Notes: generated by a model not told the origin, from the letters alone. A stretch of DNA of 64,000 nucleotides from Paenibacillus_Z sp042653205 (GCF_042653205.1 NZ_JBHSHY010000005.1:129586-193585); one strand, 5' to 3'. Shown: positions 37,796 to 46,369, counted from the first letter of the stretch. Numbers and translations are program-made.

Positions 37796-39121
37796 TCACT
37801 CGGCCTTCGCCGCGTCCCCCGCCTGCTTGGGCGGATGAACGAGGAAGAAGATAATGAACAGGGCACAAGCGGACAAGCCCGCGACGATGCCGTAGAGCAG
37901 CGCATCGGAGTAGCCGGCGATCCAGCCGAACAAAGGCGGGCCGAAGGCGACGCCGAGGAAGCGCAGGCTGCTGTACAGCGATGTGACCATGCCGCGGTGC
38001 TGCCGGTCGACCGCGCCGGTGATGAGCGTGTTCAGGCACGGGAGCAGCAGGCCGGTTCCGAGGCTGCTGAGCGAGGCGAACCCGAGCAGCAGGTAAAGGT
38101 TGCGGTGCCATAGCGCGGCGGCAGCGAGGGCCACGCTCATGACGGCCAGGCCGATGAGCATGAGCGCGCGCATCAGTTTGCCGTTGTTTTTGATTTGGCG
38201 TCCCGTAACGTAGGCGGTGATGACCAGGAATAGAAGCGGAATCGCCAGCACGCCGCCTTTGGCGACGCCGTCGATGCGATAGGGCGCCTCCTCGAGCAAG
38301 TCCGAGAGGCGGAAGAGCACGCCGAACAGGATGAACAAGCCGAGGGAGCCCGAGACGAACGCGCCGATCAGCCAGCGCCCCTTCTCCTTGAAGAGCTTGC
38401 CAATGTCCTTGACGTATTGCCCGAGCGGCAGCGGTTCGGATTTTCCTTCCTTCGGCGCTTCTTGGATGAGGAACATCATGGCGAAGAACGAACCGGCGCA
38501 GAAGATCGGGAATGCGAACAGCGGCATGTACCACGCGATGAGCGCAAGCAGCGAGCCGATGATCGGGCTTACGACCTTGCCGGCGCCGTTGGACGCTTCG
38601 ATCAGCCCGAGCGCCTCGCTCTCCGCGCCGTCCTTGTACTTGTCGCCGACGAGCGCCATCGCGATCGGCGACGTGCCCGCGGCGCCGATGCCCTGAAGCG
38701 CCCGGGCGGCGATCAGGAAGCCATAGGAATTCACGACCGCGGCGATACCGGCGCCGATGCCCGCTATGCCGTACACGGCCAGCGAGATCAAGATGACGGC
38801 TTTCCGCGAGAAGCGGTCGGACAGGTAGCCGGATAGCGGAATAATGAGGCCGGCGGCAACGGAAAATAACGTAATGACGAGGCTGGCTTGGAACGTCGAG
38901 ATGTGCATCTGTTTCTCCATATCGGGAAGTATAGGCACCAACATGGAATTGCCCAGCACGAGTACGAGCGGCACCGTGGCGAGCGCGGCGTATTCCAGCC
39001 ATTTGCCGCCGCCTTTCTCCTTGCTCGGGCGCTTCGCGGTTGCCGATCCGCCGCCATTCGACGCCGTGCGGAGCTTGCCGGGCTTGCTTCCCGCGCCGCG
39101 TGATTTCGTTGAACCGTTCAT
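37796..39121 (-). CDS. Major facilitator superfamily exporter
   Basis: 441 residues with TTGGAGGC upstream. A basic cytoplasmic N-tail of about 38 residues (lysine/glycine/serine-rich) is followed by 12 predicted membrane helices. DHA1-type (12-TMS) hallmarks: motif A GYLSDRFSRKAVILISL near 93, and motif C-like AARALQGIGAAGTSPIAMAL near 133, typical of drug/H+ antiporters. It most resembles Bacillus multidrug or siderophore exporters of the YmfD/YfiS kind, but no substrate can be named. It is divergent from the thioredoxin-like gene at 39272. Confidence 0.8.
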   Translation of the reverse strand: MNGSTKSRGAGSKPGKLRTASNGGGSATAKRPSKEKGGGKWLEYAALATVPLVLVLGNSMLVPILPDMEKQMHISTFQASLVITLFSVAAGLIIPLSGYLSDRFSRKAVILISLAVYGIAGIGAGIAAVVNSYGFLIAARALQGIGAAGTSPIAMALVGDKYKDGAESEALGLIEASNGAGKVVSPIIGSLLALIAWYMPLFAFPIFCAGSFFAMMFLIQEAPKEGKSEPLPLGQYVKDIGKLFKEKGRWLIGAFVSGSLGLFILFGVLFRLSDLLEEAPYRIDGVAKGGVLAIPLLFLVITAYVTGRQIKNNGKLMRALMLIGLAVMSVALAAAALWHRNLYLLLGFASLSSLGTGLLLPCLNTLITGAVDRQHRGMVTSLYSSLRFLGVAFGPPLFGWIAGYSDALLYGIVAGLSACALFIIFFLVHPPKQAGDAAKAE

Positions 39122-39271
39122 TGATGAATGCCTCCAAGCGATCGAGGATGACCGTCCGGTCTCGACGGTTAATGTTCCCCCTAACTTGAGCTTCCATTCC
39201 TGAACATGGTAACATGGAGGGAGCGTGCCCAGGCATCGCTATCGACAAAATTCGTTGAAAGAAGGCGCATC

Positions 39272-39838
39272 ATGAAACGATCGATCGTATTGCTCGTCAT
39301 CGTGCTGATTTTGGCAGGTGCCGCAGTCTATCAAAATAAAGGCAAGCACGACGATGCGCTTGCCGCTTCGTCCGACATGCTCCCGAAGCCGGGCTACACG
39401 GCGCCGACGCTCAGTCTCCCCGACCTCAAGGAGCAGCCGGTCACCATCGGCGGGAAGAAGGAGCAGCTCACGCTCGTTAATTTCTGGGCGTCGTGGTGCT
39501 ATCCGTGCGAAATGGAGGCGCCCGATCTGCAGGCGCTCTCGAAGCAATACGCGGGCAAGCTGCAGATTCTCGGCATTAACGCGACCAGCGCCGACAAGGA
39601 GCGGCAAGCCCGCGAGTTCGTCGATCAGCAGAAGCTGTCGTTCCCGATTCTGATGGACCGCGACGGAGACGCCCAGAAGCTGTATAAGGTCAATTCATTC
39701 CCGATCAGCCTGCTGATCGACAGCAATGGCATCGTCCGGGAGCGGATCGAAGGCGTCATTACGAAAGCGAAATGGCAGGGCTTCATCGACAAGTGGCTGG
39801 ACGCCGAAAGCGAGCAGAAAGCCGGTTCGAGCACCTGA
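39272..39838 (+). CDS. TlpA/ResA-like membrane-anchored thiol-disulfide oxidoreductase
   Basis: 188 residues from ATG 39272, with AAAGAAGG upstream. An N-terminal signal anchor (SIVLLVIVLILAGAAVY) precedes an extracytoplasmic thioredoxin fold (about 50-185). The redox motif WCYPC is in VNFWASWCYPCEMEAPDLQ near residue 72, with the cis-Pro in NSFPISLLIDSNG near 148. It likely reduces disulfides outside the membrane, for example in cytochrome c maturation (ResA role), but no ccd/res genes are near. It ends at a terminator shared with cimA. Confidence 0.88.
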   Translation: MKRSIVLLVIVLILAGAAVYQNKGKHDDALAASSDMLPKPGYTAPTLSLPDLKEQPVTIGGKKEQLTLVNFWASWCYPCEMEAPDLQALSKQYAGKLQILGINATSADKERQAREFVDQQKLSFPILMDRDGDAQKLYKVNSFPISLLIDSNGIVRERIEGVITKAKWQGFIDKWLDAESEQKAGSST

Positions 39839-39851
39839 CGCGCGATGCCAT

Positions 39852-39882
39852 AAAAGCCGGAGCCTAGGGGCTCCGGCGTTTT
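39852..39882. terminator. Bidirectional terminator between tlpA-like gene and cimA
   Basis: GCCGGAGCC, loop TAGG, GGCTCCGGC, with AAAA before and GTTTT after. Confidence 0.8.
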
Positions 39883-39896
39883 GCATGCGGATGCGG

Positions 39897-41510
39897 TTAA
39901 TGATTGATGAGCCCGAGCTCTTCCCGGGGTTCGTCTTGCATCTCGATTTTGTTCTTGGTGAGCAAGGCGTAGCGAATACTGTCGACGAGCGCTTCCCAGC
40001 TCGCTTCGATGACGTTGCTCGAGACGCCGACCGTGCTCCACGTATTTTTGAAATCGGTCGTTTCCATCAATACGCGGACCTTGGCGGCCGTCGCGTCCTT
40101 CTCGTCGATGACGCGAACCTTGTAGTCGGACAGATGGAAGTCGTTGATGCTCGGGTAAAATTGCTCCAGCGCCTTGCGCAGTGCGTTGTTGAGCGCATTG
40201 ACCGGACCGTTGCCTTCGGCCGCCATGTAGACAGGGTGTCCGTCGACGTTCACTTTGACGATGGCTTCGGCGTTCATCGCGTGGCCGTTCGTTTTTTCGA
40301 CGAGCATCTTAAGCGATTCCAGCTTGAAGATTTCCTTCATTTCACCGAACGCGTCGCGCAGCAGCAGCTCGAGGGAGGCATCGGCGCCTTCGAATTGATA
40401 GCCTTGGTGCTCGAGATCCTTGATGCGTTCCATGATGCGCTTCGTCTTCTCGTTGTTCGCGTTGATGTCGAGACCGAGCTCCTGCGCTTTGGAGATGATG
40501 TTGCTTTGTCCCGCGAGCTCGGAGACAAGCACCCGCTGCTTGTTGCCGACGAGCTCCGGCCGGATATGCTCGTACGTCTTGGAATCTTTCATGATCGCGG
40601 ACACGTGGATGCCGCCTTTATGGGCGAACGCGGCATTCCCGACGTATGGCTGAGCGACCGGCATGTGCACGTTCGCGATTTCGCTGATATACCGGGCCGT
40701 CTGAGTGAGCGATTGGAGCTGACCGTCGCTGACGCAGCGGTAATCCATTTTTATTTGAAGCGTCGGGATGATCGAGCAGAGATTGGCGTTGCCGCACCGT
40801 TCGCCGTAGCCGTTGATCGTGCCCTGCACCTGCCGCGCGCCCGCCTGCACGGCGGCCAGCGTATTGGCGACCGCGAGCTCGCAGTCGTTGTGGGTATGGA
40901 TGCCGATCGGTGCGCCGATCTCCGCCGCGACGCGGGAGACGATCGCGTGAATCTCCGACGGAAGGGTGCCGCCGTTCGTATCGCACAGCACGATCCAGTC
41001 GGCGCCCGCCTCCTGGGCTTTGCGCAGCACGGCCAGTGCATAGTCTTGATTATGCTTGTAGCCGTCGAAGAAATGCTCCGCGTCGAAGATCGCTTCCACG
41101 CCCTTCTGCTTCAAGTACGCGAAAGAATCGTAGATCATCGCGAGATTCTCTTCGAGCGTTGTCTGCAGCGCCGTATGTACGTGGAAGTCCCACGACTTGC
41201 CGACGAGCGTGGCGGCCGGTACGCCGGATTCCACGATGCGTACGAGGCTGTTGTCCTGCTCAGCGGTGCTGTGCTTGCGCCGAGTGCTGCCGAACGCGGT
41301 CAGCTTGGCGTTCAGCCGCAAGCCTTTCGCCCTCTGGAAAAATTCGATGTCCTTGCTGTTGCTGCCCGGGTTCCCGCCTTCAATATAATGAACGCCTAAC
41401 AAGTCGAGCTTTTGGGCGATTTTGATTTTATCCTCTGCGGAAAGACTGATGCCCTCTCCCTGCGTGCCGTCACGAAGCGTCGTGTCGAAAATGGAGATCG
41501 TGTTTCCCAT
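39897..41510 (-). CDS. cimA: (R)-citramalate synthase
   Basis: 537 residues. It condenses pyruvate with acetyl-CoA to (R)-citramalate, the entry to the threonine-independent isoleucine route. An HMGL-like TIM barrel with IFDTTLRDGTQGEGISLS at the N-terminus (metal and catalytic Arg/Asp), GIHTHNDCELAVANTLAAV near 205 (HxH metal ligands) and INGYGERCGNANL near 235, followed by a LeuA-type C-terminal allosteric domain (about 405-525). GTQGEGISLS and the long 537-residue form point to CimA (TIGR00977 type) rather than 2-isopropylmalate synthase. It has its own promoter at 41562-41590. Confidence 0.93.
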   Translation of the reverse strand: MGNTISIFDTTLRDGTQGEGISLSAEDKIKIAQKLDLLGVHYIEGGNPGSNSKDIEFFQRAKGLRLNAKLTAFGSTRRKHSTAEQDNSLVRIVESGVPAATLVGKSWDFHVHTALQTTLEENLAMIYDSFAYLKQKGVEAIFDAEHFFDGYKHNQDYALAVLRKAQEAGADWIVLCDTNGGTLPSEIHAIVSRVAAEIGAPIGIHTHNDCELAVANTLAAVQAGARQVQGTINGYGERCGNANLCSIIPTLQIKMDYRCVSDGQLQSLTQTARYISEIANVHMPVAQPYVGNAAFAHKGGIHVSAIMKDSKTYEHIRPELVGNKQRVLVSELAGQSNIISKAQELGLDINANNEKTKRIMERIKDLEHQGYQFEGADASLELLLRDAFGEMKEIFKLESLKMLVEKTNGHAMNAEAIVKVNVDGHPVYMAAEGNGPVNALNNALRKALEQFYPSINDFHLSDYKVRVIDEKDATAAKVRVLMETTDFKNTWSTVGVSSNVIEASWEALVDSIRYALLTKNKIEMQDEPREELGLINH

Positions 41511-41561
41511 GAATGCGGTAGCCCCCTTCCTTTATCCCTTTAAAGCAATCATAATTTTATC

Positions 41562-41590
41562 ATTATACCATTAGAAGCAGGGCGCGTAAA
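41562..41590 (-). promoter_or_regulatory. Sigma-A promoter of cimA
   Basis: On the minus strand: TTTACG (41585-41590), 17-bp spacer, TATAAT (41562-41567), about 50 bp before the cimA start. Confidence 0.7.
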
Positions 41591-41597
41591 CGATCGC

Positions 41598-41611
41598 AGA
41601 ACGAGCTTTCC
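41598..41611 (+). promoter_or_regulatory. Candidate LexA (DinR) box upstream of dinB
   Basis: AGAACGAGCTTTCC matches 12 of 14 positions of the Bacillus consensus CGAACRNRYGTTYC. It lies 10 bp upstream of the dinB -35 box, in the cimA/dinB divergent region. One mismatch falls in the core GTTC half. Confidence 0.35.
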
Positions 41612-41621
41612 AGGCGGCAGG

Positions 41622-41651
41622 TTGACGTTCCGGCGGGGCGATTGGTATGCT
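41622..41651 (+). promoter_or_regulatory. Candidate promoter of dinB
   Basis: TTGACG (41622-41627), 18-bp spacer, TATGCT (41646-41651). A perfect 12-bp palindrome GATCATATGATC (41660-41671) covers the predicted start. Confidence 0.5.
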
Positions 41652-41704
41652 GGTCATACGATCATATGATCGCCTTATTCCAACCGGGAAGGATGAATGC
41701 CGCG

Positions 41705-42991
41705 ATGACGAAGGAGCGGGAAACGGCGCCTCCCAAACGCCGGGTCATTCTTCATTTGGACATGAATGCCTTCTATTGCTCCGTCCATGAAGCGGAGGAG
41801 CCGCAGTTATATAAAGGAAAGGCGACGGCGGTCGCCGGAAGCGTGGAGCAGCGGCGGGGGATCATCGTGACGTCCTCGTACGCGGCGCGGGCGAAAGGAG
41901 TCAAGACGGGCATGACAGTGCGAGAAGGACAACGCCGCTGTCCGGAACTGATCCTGATCAAGCCGGATTTCAACCTGTACCGGACGTATTCCCGCGGCTT
42001 CATGTCGATCGCGCGGCAGTATACGCCGCTCGTGGAGGCCGTGTCGATCGACGAATGCTACCTCGACATAACGGGCTCGTCGGCCTTAGGCGAACCGCTG
42101 CAGATCGCGCGGGACATTCAGCAGCGGATCAGAACCGAGTGGAACCTGCCTTGCTCCATCGGCATTGCCCCGAACAAGCTGCTGGCCAAGATGGCGTCCG
42201 ACATGCAGAAGCCGAACGGCTTCACCGTGCTGCGCATCCGCGACGTGCCGGAGCTGCTCTGGCACAAGCCGTGCGACACGCTCTTCGGCATCGGGCGCAA
42301 GACGGCGGACAAGCTGACGAAGCTGAACATCCGCACGATCGGGCAGCTTGCCTCGGCCGATGAGGCGATGCTCGTCAAGCATTTCGGCGTCGTCGGCTCT
42401 TGGATGAAGTCCGCGTCGCACGGCTACGATTACGCGCCGGTCCATGCCGAGCGCGAGCGGAACAAGTCGATCGGCCATACGACGACGCTGCCGAGGGACG
42501 TGACGGATCCGGAGGAAGCCCACCGCATCCTGCTCAACCTAGCGGACCAGACCGGGAGGCGGATGCGCCATCAGAAGATGATGGCGTCGACCATTCAGAT
42601 CGTCATCCGGCGGCCGGACATGACGACGATCAACCGTTCGGTCACGCTGCCGGTCCCGACGGACGCCGCTTCCGATATCCACCGCGAGGCGTGCAAGCTG
42701 TTCGACAAGCATTGGAAGCGCGGAGAGCCGGTGCGCTTGCTCGGTATCACCCTCCAGAACCTCTCGCTGCAGGCGGAAACGGCCGTGCAGCTGGATTTGT
42801 TCAGCTACGGCGAGCAGCCGAAGAAGGAGGCGCTGACGCGCGCGATGGACATGCTGCGGGACAAATTCGGCGAGGATGCGGTGCTTACCGCGGGCATGCT
42901 AGGGGACGATCCGTCGGCGTTAATTCGCAATAAACGAATTCGCGGGACATCCTTGCAAAGGGACGAGCATATGTTATATAGTGATGATTGA
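41705..42991 (+). CDS. dinB: DNA polymerase IV
   Basis: 428 residues from ATG 41705 (MTKERETAPPKRRVILHLD); other in-frame ATGs at 41642 and 41693 lie before or against the GGGAAGG site. Y-family translesion polymerase. Palm: ILHLDMNAFYCSVHE near residue 15 (first catalytic Asp), VEAVSIDECYLDITG near 112 (SIDE motif, catalytic Asp-Glu). Then a helix-hairpin-helix (LFGIGRKTADKLTKLN near 195) and a little-finger domain to about 350. The C-terminal tail does not show a clear QxxLF-type clamp-binding motif; LDLFSYGEQP near 376 is the best candidate. Possibly SOS-controlled. Confidence 0.94.
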   Translation: MTKERETAPPKRRVILHLDMNAFYCSVHEAEEPQLYKGKATAVAGSVEQRRGIIVTSSYAARAKGVKTGMTVREGQRRCPELILIKPDFNLYRTYSRGFMSIARQYTPLVEAVSIDECYLDITGSSALGEPLQIARDIQQRIRTEWNLPCSIGIAPNKLLAKMASDMQKPNGFTVLRIRDVPELLWHKPCDTLFGIGRKTADKLTKLNIRTIGQLASADEAMLVKHFGVVGSWMKSASHGYDYAPVHAERERNKSIGHTTTLPRDVTDPEEAHRILLNLADQTGRRMRHQKMMASTIQIVIRRPDMTTINRSVTLPVPTDAASDIHREACKLFDKHWKRGEPVRLLGITLQNLSLQAETAVQLDLFSYGEQPKKEALTRAMDMLRDKFGEDAVLTAGMLGDDPSALIRNKRIRGTSLQRDEHMLYSDD

Positions 42992-43023
42992 AGGTTGTAT
43001 ACTTGGGAAATGAAAGCACTTCC

Positions 43024-43042
43024 GTAAGTTTTTGAAACTTAC
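43024..43042 (+). repeat. Perfect hairpin just upstream of the ferredoxin ribosome site
   Basis: GTAAGTTT, loop TTG, AAACTTAC: 8-bp stem with a 3-nt loop, ending 9 bases before AGGAGGG of the ferredoxin gene. It is likely an mRNA-stabilising or regulatory element. Confidence 0.45.
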
Positions 43043-43063
43043 CATTAATAGGAGGGAACCACG

Positions 43064-43300
43064 ATGTCGAAGTTTACTTGGGTTGAGAAAGATACATGCA
43101 TTGCTTGCGGAGCTTGCGGAGCAACGGCACCGGACATTTACGACTACGACGACGAAGGCTTGGCTGAGGTTATTTTCGGCAACGACGGTAACCACGGCAA
43201 TACCGAAATTCCGGAAGATTTGTACGACGATCTGCAAGATGCGGCGGACGGCTGCCCGACGGACTCCATCAAAATCGCTGACACGCCTTTCAATAACTAA
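43064..43300 (+). CDS. fer: [4Fe-4S] ferredoxin
   Basis: 78 residues with strong ribosome site AGGAGGG. Acidic electron carrier with CIACGACGATAPDIYDYDDE near residue 12 (three Cys ligands as CxxCxxC) and the fourth Cys in DGCPTDSIKIAD near 64. One [4Fe-4S] cluster is expected, as in B. subtilis Fer. Typical partners are cytochrome P450s and ferredoxin-NADP reductase; none is adjacent. Flanked by a hairpin before and a terminator after, so monocistronic. Confidence 0.96.
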   Translation: MSKFTWVEKDTCIACGACGATAPDIYDYDDEGLAEVIFGNDGNHGNTEIPEDLYDDLQDAADGCPTDSIKIADTPFNN

Positions 43301-43330
43301 TACATCCAATCGCATAGTAGCGGCGGAGAT

Positions 43331-43365
43331 CCCATTCCCTGTTTCGACAGGGGATGGGGTTTTTC
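43331..43365 (+). terminator. Rho-independent terminator after fer
   Basis: CCCATTCCCTGT, loop TTCG, ACAGGGGATGGG (one G-U), then a T-run. Confidence 0.95.
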
Positions 43366-43447
43366 CTGTTTCTTCGATAATTCGGCAGAGCCAATTCTGG
43401 TAAAGATCTATTAGAATAGAAGATCGGCTATTAGCCTGGATTTGGGA

Positions 43448-43564
43448 GTGACGATAAAAAGCGGCGTCCTTCTCGCTTCCTCCAGGCCGGCCGTGGCGCT
43501 ATTCCGCCTGCAGCCGGCCGAGGACGAGACGAACCCCGCCGTCGTATACGAATGGCTTGATTAA
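43448..43564 (+). CDS. Possible small ORF (38 aa)
   Basis: GTG at 43448 starts MTIKSGVLLASSRPAVALFR and ends at 43564. The ribosome site GGGAG is almost adjacent to the start, which argues against it. No family is recognised. It is listed because the 43301-43573 stretch otherwise contains only the fer terminator. Confidence 0.2.
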   Translation: MTIKSGVLLASSRPAVALFRLQPAEDETNPAVVYEWLD

Positions 43565-43573
43565 CTGGACCGA

Positions 43574-43714
43574 TTACTGGTCCACAATAAGAAGAACGGC
43601 CATGACGGCGACGATGACGACGAAGACCGATCCGATCCAGATGAGCGCTTTTTTGTTGACCTCTTCCTTTTGTTTCGTTTTCATGATGGGCGGTTTCTTT
43701 TTAGCGTGGCTCAT
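43574..43714 (-). CDS. Small single-pass membrane protein (46 aa)
   Basis: 46 residues: a basic cytoplasmic-type N-terminus (MSHAKKKPPIMKTKQKEEVN) followed by one strong transmembrane helix (ALIWIGSVFVVIVAVMAVLL) and a three-residue tail IVDQ. AGAAAGG precedes the ATG at 43714. The clean charge/hydrophobic division is typical of real small membrane proteins. The family is not recognised and no function is proposed. It is on the opposite strand to its neighbours. Confidence 0.6.
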   Translation of the reverse strand: MSHAKKKPPIMKTKQKEEVNKKALIWIGSVFVVIVAVMAVLLIVDQ

Positions 43715-43905
43715 GCGGATCAACCTTTCTCGGGAAATAGGGATATGTCTTTATTGTAATCGGTTTCCGCCGCCGAAACAACTGCTTCGCGCGCAGCGAA
43801 CGGCCGCCGCGGCGGGGAGGGCGGCGGCCGGTACTCTTTCTTTTTCGCCCCCGACTTGATAAACTGTTCGATAGAGCTAAAGACGCAGAACGGAGTGACT
43901 TCGAC

Positions 43906-45006
43906 TTGTTATACACGAAAATTGCCAAGCCTTATTTCTTCCGCATGGACGCCGAGAAAGCCCATCATCTGGTCATCGACGGGCTGCACACGGCCCGGCG
44001 GGTGCCCGGCGTTCAGGCCGTGATGCGCGCCATGTATGGGGTCGCGGATGCGAAGGAGCTGGAGACGAGCCTGTTCGGGCTGCGTTTCCCGCACCCGATC
44101 GGCCTCGCGGCGGGACTCGACAAGAACGCGAAGGCTGTCGACATGTTCGCCAACATCGGCTTCGGCTTCGCGGAGGTCGGCACGGTGACCCCGAAGGGAC
44201 AAGCCGGCAACGAGCAGCCGCGGCTGTTCCGCCTGCCGACAGACGAAGCGCTCGTCAACCGGATGGGGTTCAATAACGACGGCGCCGCCGCGATGGCGGA
44301 GCGGCTCGGCCGGTTGGGCCTGCACCGCATTCCGATCGCCGTCAATATCGGCAAGAACAAAACGACGCCGAACGAGCTCGCCCACGAGGATTACCGGGCC
44401 TGCTTACGGCAGCTTTATACATATGGCGACTTCTTCGTCGTCAACATCAGCTCGCCGAACACGCCGGACCTGCGGGCGCTTCAGCACGGCGACGAACTGA
44501 AGCTGCTCTTGTCGGCGGTGATGGAGGAGGCCGGCGCCCAGGCGGCGAAGAGCGGCGCGGCCCGCAAGCCGGTACTGGTCAAGATCGCGCCGGACATGAC
44601 CGCGGAACAGCTCGGATACACCGTGGAGACGATCGTCGCGAGCGGAGTGAACGGCATCATCGCCACCAACACGACCATCGGCCGCGACGGACTCCGCCAT
44701 CCGAACGCCAAAGAAACCGGCGGCCTGAGCGGCAGGCCGCTTCGCGAACGTTCGACGGAAATCGTGCGCGAGGTGTACCGGCTGACGGGCGGACGGCTGC
44801 CCATTATTGGCTCCGGCGGCATCTTTACGGCGGCGGATGCATACGATAAAATTCGCGCGGGTGCAAGTCTTGTAGAAATTTATACGGCGCTCATTTACAG
44901 AGGGCCGGAGCTTCTCCGCGAGCTCACGGAAGGACTTAAAGCTTTATTGAAGAAAGACGGATATACATCGATCGTGGAAGCCATAGGAGCAGATCATCGG
45001 TCTTAG
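43906..45006 (+). CDS. pyrD: Dihydroorotate dehydrogenase (quinone), class 2
   Basis: 366 residues from TTG 43906, with GGAGTGA upstream. Oxidises dihydroorotate to orotate in pyrimidine synthesis and passes electrons to quinone. Class 2 traits: the N-terminal membrane-associating extension YTKIAKPYFFRMDAEKAHHL, and the catalytic Ser (not Cys) in VVNISSPNTPDLRALQ near 178. FMN-binding motifs GLAAGLDKNAKAVD near 64, ATNTTIGRDGL near 253 and PIIGSGGIFTAADAY near 303. Most Bacillus use the class 1B PyrDB/PyrK in the pyr operon; here a stand-alone quinone enzyme is found outside any pyr cluster. Confidence 0.95.
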   Translation: MLYTKIAKPYFFRMDAEKAHHLVIDGLHTARRVPGVQAVMRAMYGVADAKELETSLFGLRFPHPIGLAAGLDKNAKAVDMFANIGFGFAEVGTVTPKGQAGNEQPRLFRLPTDEALVNRMGFNNDGAAAMAERLGRLGLHRIPIAVNIGKNKTTPNELAHEDYRACLRQLYTYGDFFVVNISSPNTPDLRALQHGDELKLLLSAVMEEAGAQAAKSGAARKPVLVKIAPDMTAEQLGYTVETIVASGVNGIIATNTTIGRDGLRHPNAKETGGLSGRPLRERSTEIVREVYRLTGGRLPIIGSGGIFTAADAYDKIRAGASLVEIYTALIYRGPELLRELTEGLKALLKKDGYTSIVEAIGADHRS

Positions 45007-45021
45007 ACAGGAGGCGGCCGG

Positions 45022-45825
45022 ATGGACGGAAGAGACTGGGGACTATTTTTGCAGCCATATGAGCAGGCAGTGGAAGAATTGAAGGTCAAATTGAAGACGC
45101 TCCGGGCCGAACTGAAGAATCGGGAAGCGTACGCGCCGATCGAGTTCGTCACGGGGCGGGTCAAGAAGATTTCGAGCATTTTGGAGAAGGCCAAGCGGCT
45201 GTCGGTGCCTATGGAGAAGATCGATACCGGCATCGAGGACATCGCGGGCATCCGCATCATGTGCCAATTCGTCGACGACATCCACCGGGTCGCGGCGCTC
45301 ATTCGTTCGCGCAAGGATCTGAAGCTCGTTTATGAGAAAGACTATATTACGAATTTCAAGGACAGCGGGTACCGCAGCTATCATATGATCGTCGAATATC
45401 CCGTTCAGACGGCCATCGGGCTCAAGCACGTGCTGGCGGAAATCCAAATCCGGACGCTGGCGATGAATTTCTGGGCGACGATCGAGCACTCGCTGAACTA
45501 TAAGTATAAAGAAAGCTTGCCGGAGGACGTGCGCGACCGGCTGAAGAAAGCGGCCGAGGCGGCCGCGCAGCTCGATACCGAGATGTCGAGCATCCGCAAC
45601 GAGATTTTGGATGCGCAGCGGGATTTCGAAGAGAAGTCCAACATGTATTCGAGCGTGCTGAGCGACATTCAGGAGCTGTACTTCTTCCGGCGCGTCCGCG
45701 AGGCGGTCCAGTTTCAATTGAAGTTCAACGAAGTGTGGGAGAAGGAAGACGCGTTCGCGATCCGCATGCTGTCCGACGAGATCAAGTCGGCGATCCAGCG
45801 CGCGAAGAAGGGCGGAGCGAACTGA
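45022..45825 (+). CDS. Small alarmone synthetase, RelQ/YjbM-like
   Basis: 267 residues. It contains only the RelA/SpoT synthetase domain: EDIAGIRIMCQFVDDIHRV near 73, KDSGYRSYHMIVEYP near 113, and LAEIQIRTLAMNFWATIEHS near 138. C-terminal helices follow (EEKSNMYSSVLSDIQELYFF). There is no HD hydrolase, TGS or ACT domain, so it can make but not degrade (p)ppGpp; degradation would fall to the long Rel at 3752. It is longer than B. subtilis YjbM (211 residues) because of the C-terminal helices. It directly abuts the DUF309 gene. Confidence 0.9.
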   Translation: MDGRDWGLFLQPYEQAVEELKVKLKTLRAELKNREAYAPIEFVTGRVKKISSILEKAKRLSVPMEKIDTGIEDIAGIRIMCQFVDDIHRVAALIRSRKDLKLVYEKDYITNFKDSGYRSYHMIVEYPVQTAIGLKHVLAEIQIRTLAMNFWATIEHSLNYKYKESLPEDVRDRLKKAAEAAAQLDTEMSSIRNEILDAQRDFEEKSNMYSSVLSDIQELYFFRRVREAVQFQLKFNEVWEKEDAFAIRMLSDEIKSAIQRAKKGGAN

Positions 45826-46281
45826 ATGGCAGCGGCGCATCCGTATGACGAGAAATTCGTCCGTTTCATCGTGCTTTTCAACGTCGACGAGGATTACTTC
45901 GAATGCCATGAAGTCATGGAGGAGCTGTGGCTCGAGGAAGGCCGGAGCACCCTGTATCAGGGGCTGCTGCAGGCCGCGGTGGGCCTTCATCATTGGCGCA
46001 ACGACAACTTCTCAGGCGCGGCGAAGCTGTTCGCCCAAGGGGAGAGTAAGCTGGCGGCCTATCCGGACGAGACGTCGGGCCTCGACCTGGGGCAGCTTCG
46101 CGCCGATATCGCGGACAGCCTGGCGCTGCTGCGTCCGTACGCGGCAAGCGCCGGCACGGACGCAGCGGCGCCGCCGGCATTTCGGCCGTTCCGCCTGCGC
46201 GTGACCGACGAGCGCCTCCGGTCGCTGACGGACGCGCTCGCCGCGCTGCCGGCTTCGGAGCGGCTCGGACGCGACGAGTAA
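45826..46281 (+). CDS. DUF309 protein
   Basis: 151 residues; the ATG immediately follows the TGA of the alarmone synthetase, with GCGGAGCG as ribosome site. The DUF309 core ECHEVMEELWLEEGRSTLYQ near 25, followed by GLLQAAVGLHHWRNDNFSGA, shows the conserved HE and W of this helical family (B. subtilis YpuF-like). Function unknown. The C-terminal third is Ala/Pro-rich. The gene ends before a long terminator hairpin. Confidence 0.85.
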   Translation: MAAAHPYDEKFVRFIVLFNVDEDYFECHEVMEELWLEEGRSTLYQGLLQAAVGLHHWRNDNFSGAAKLFAQGESKLAAYPDETSGLDLGQLRADIADSLALLRPYAASAGTDAAAPPAFRPFRLRVTDERLRSLTDALAALPASERLGRDE

Positions 46282-46317
46282 CGAATCGCCGCTGGCCCCG
46301 GGCCGCAGCGCGGCGGC

Positions 46318-46369
46318 CGCCGATGGAGCCGGGTCTCCGCGAGAGACCGGCTCCCGTCGGCGTTTTTTT
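46318..46369 (+). terminator. Long rho-independent terminator
   Basis: A stem of about 20 bp: CGCCGATGG-AGCCGGGTCTC, loop CGCG, AGAGACCGGCTC-CCGTCGGCG, then seven T; one G-U pair and one bulge. Confidence 0.95.
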
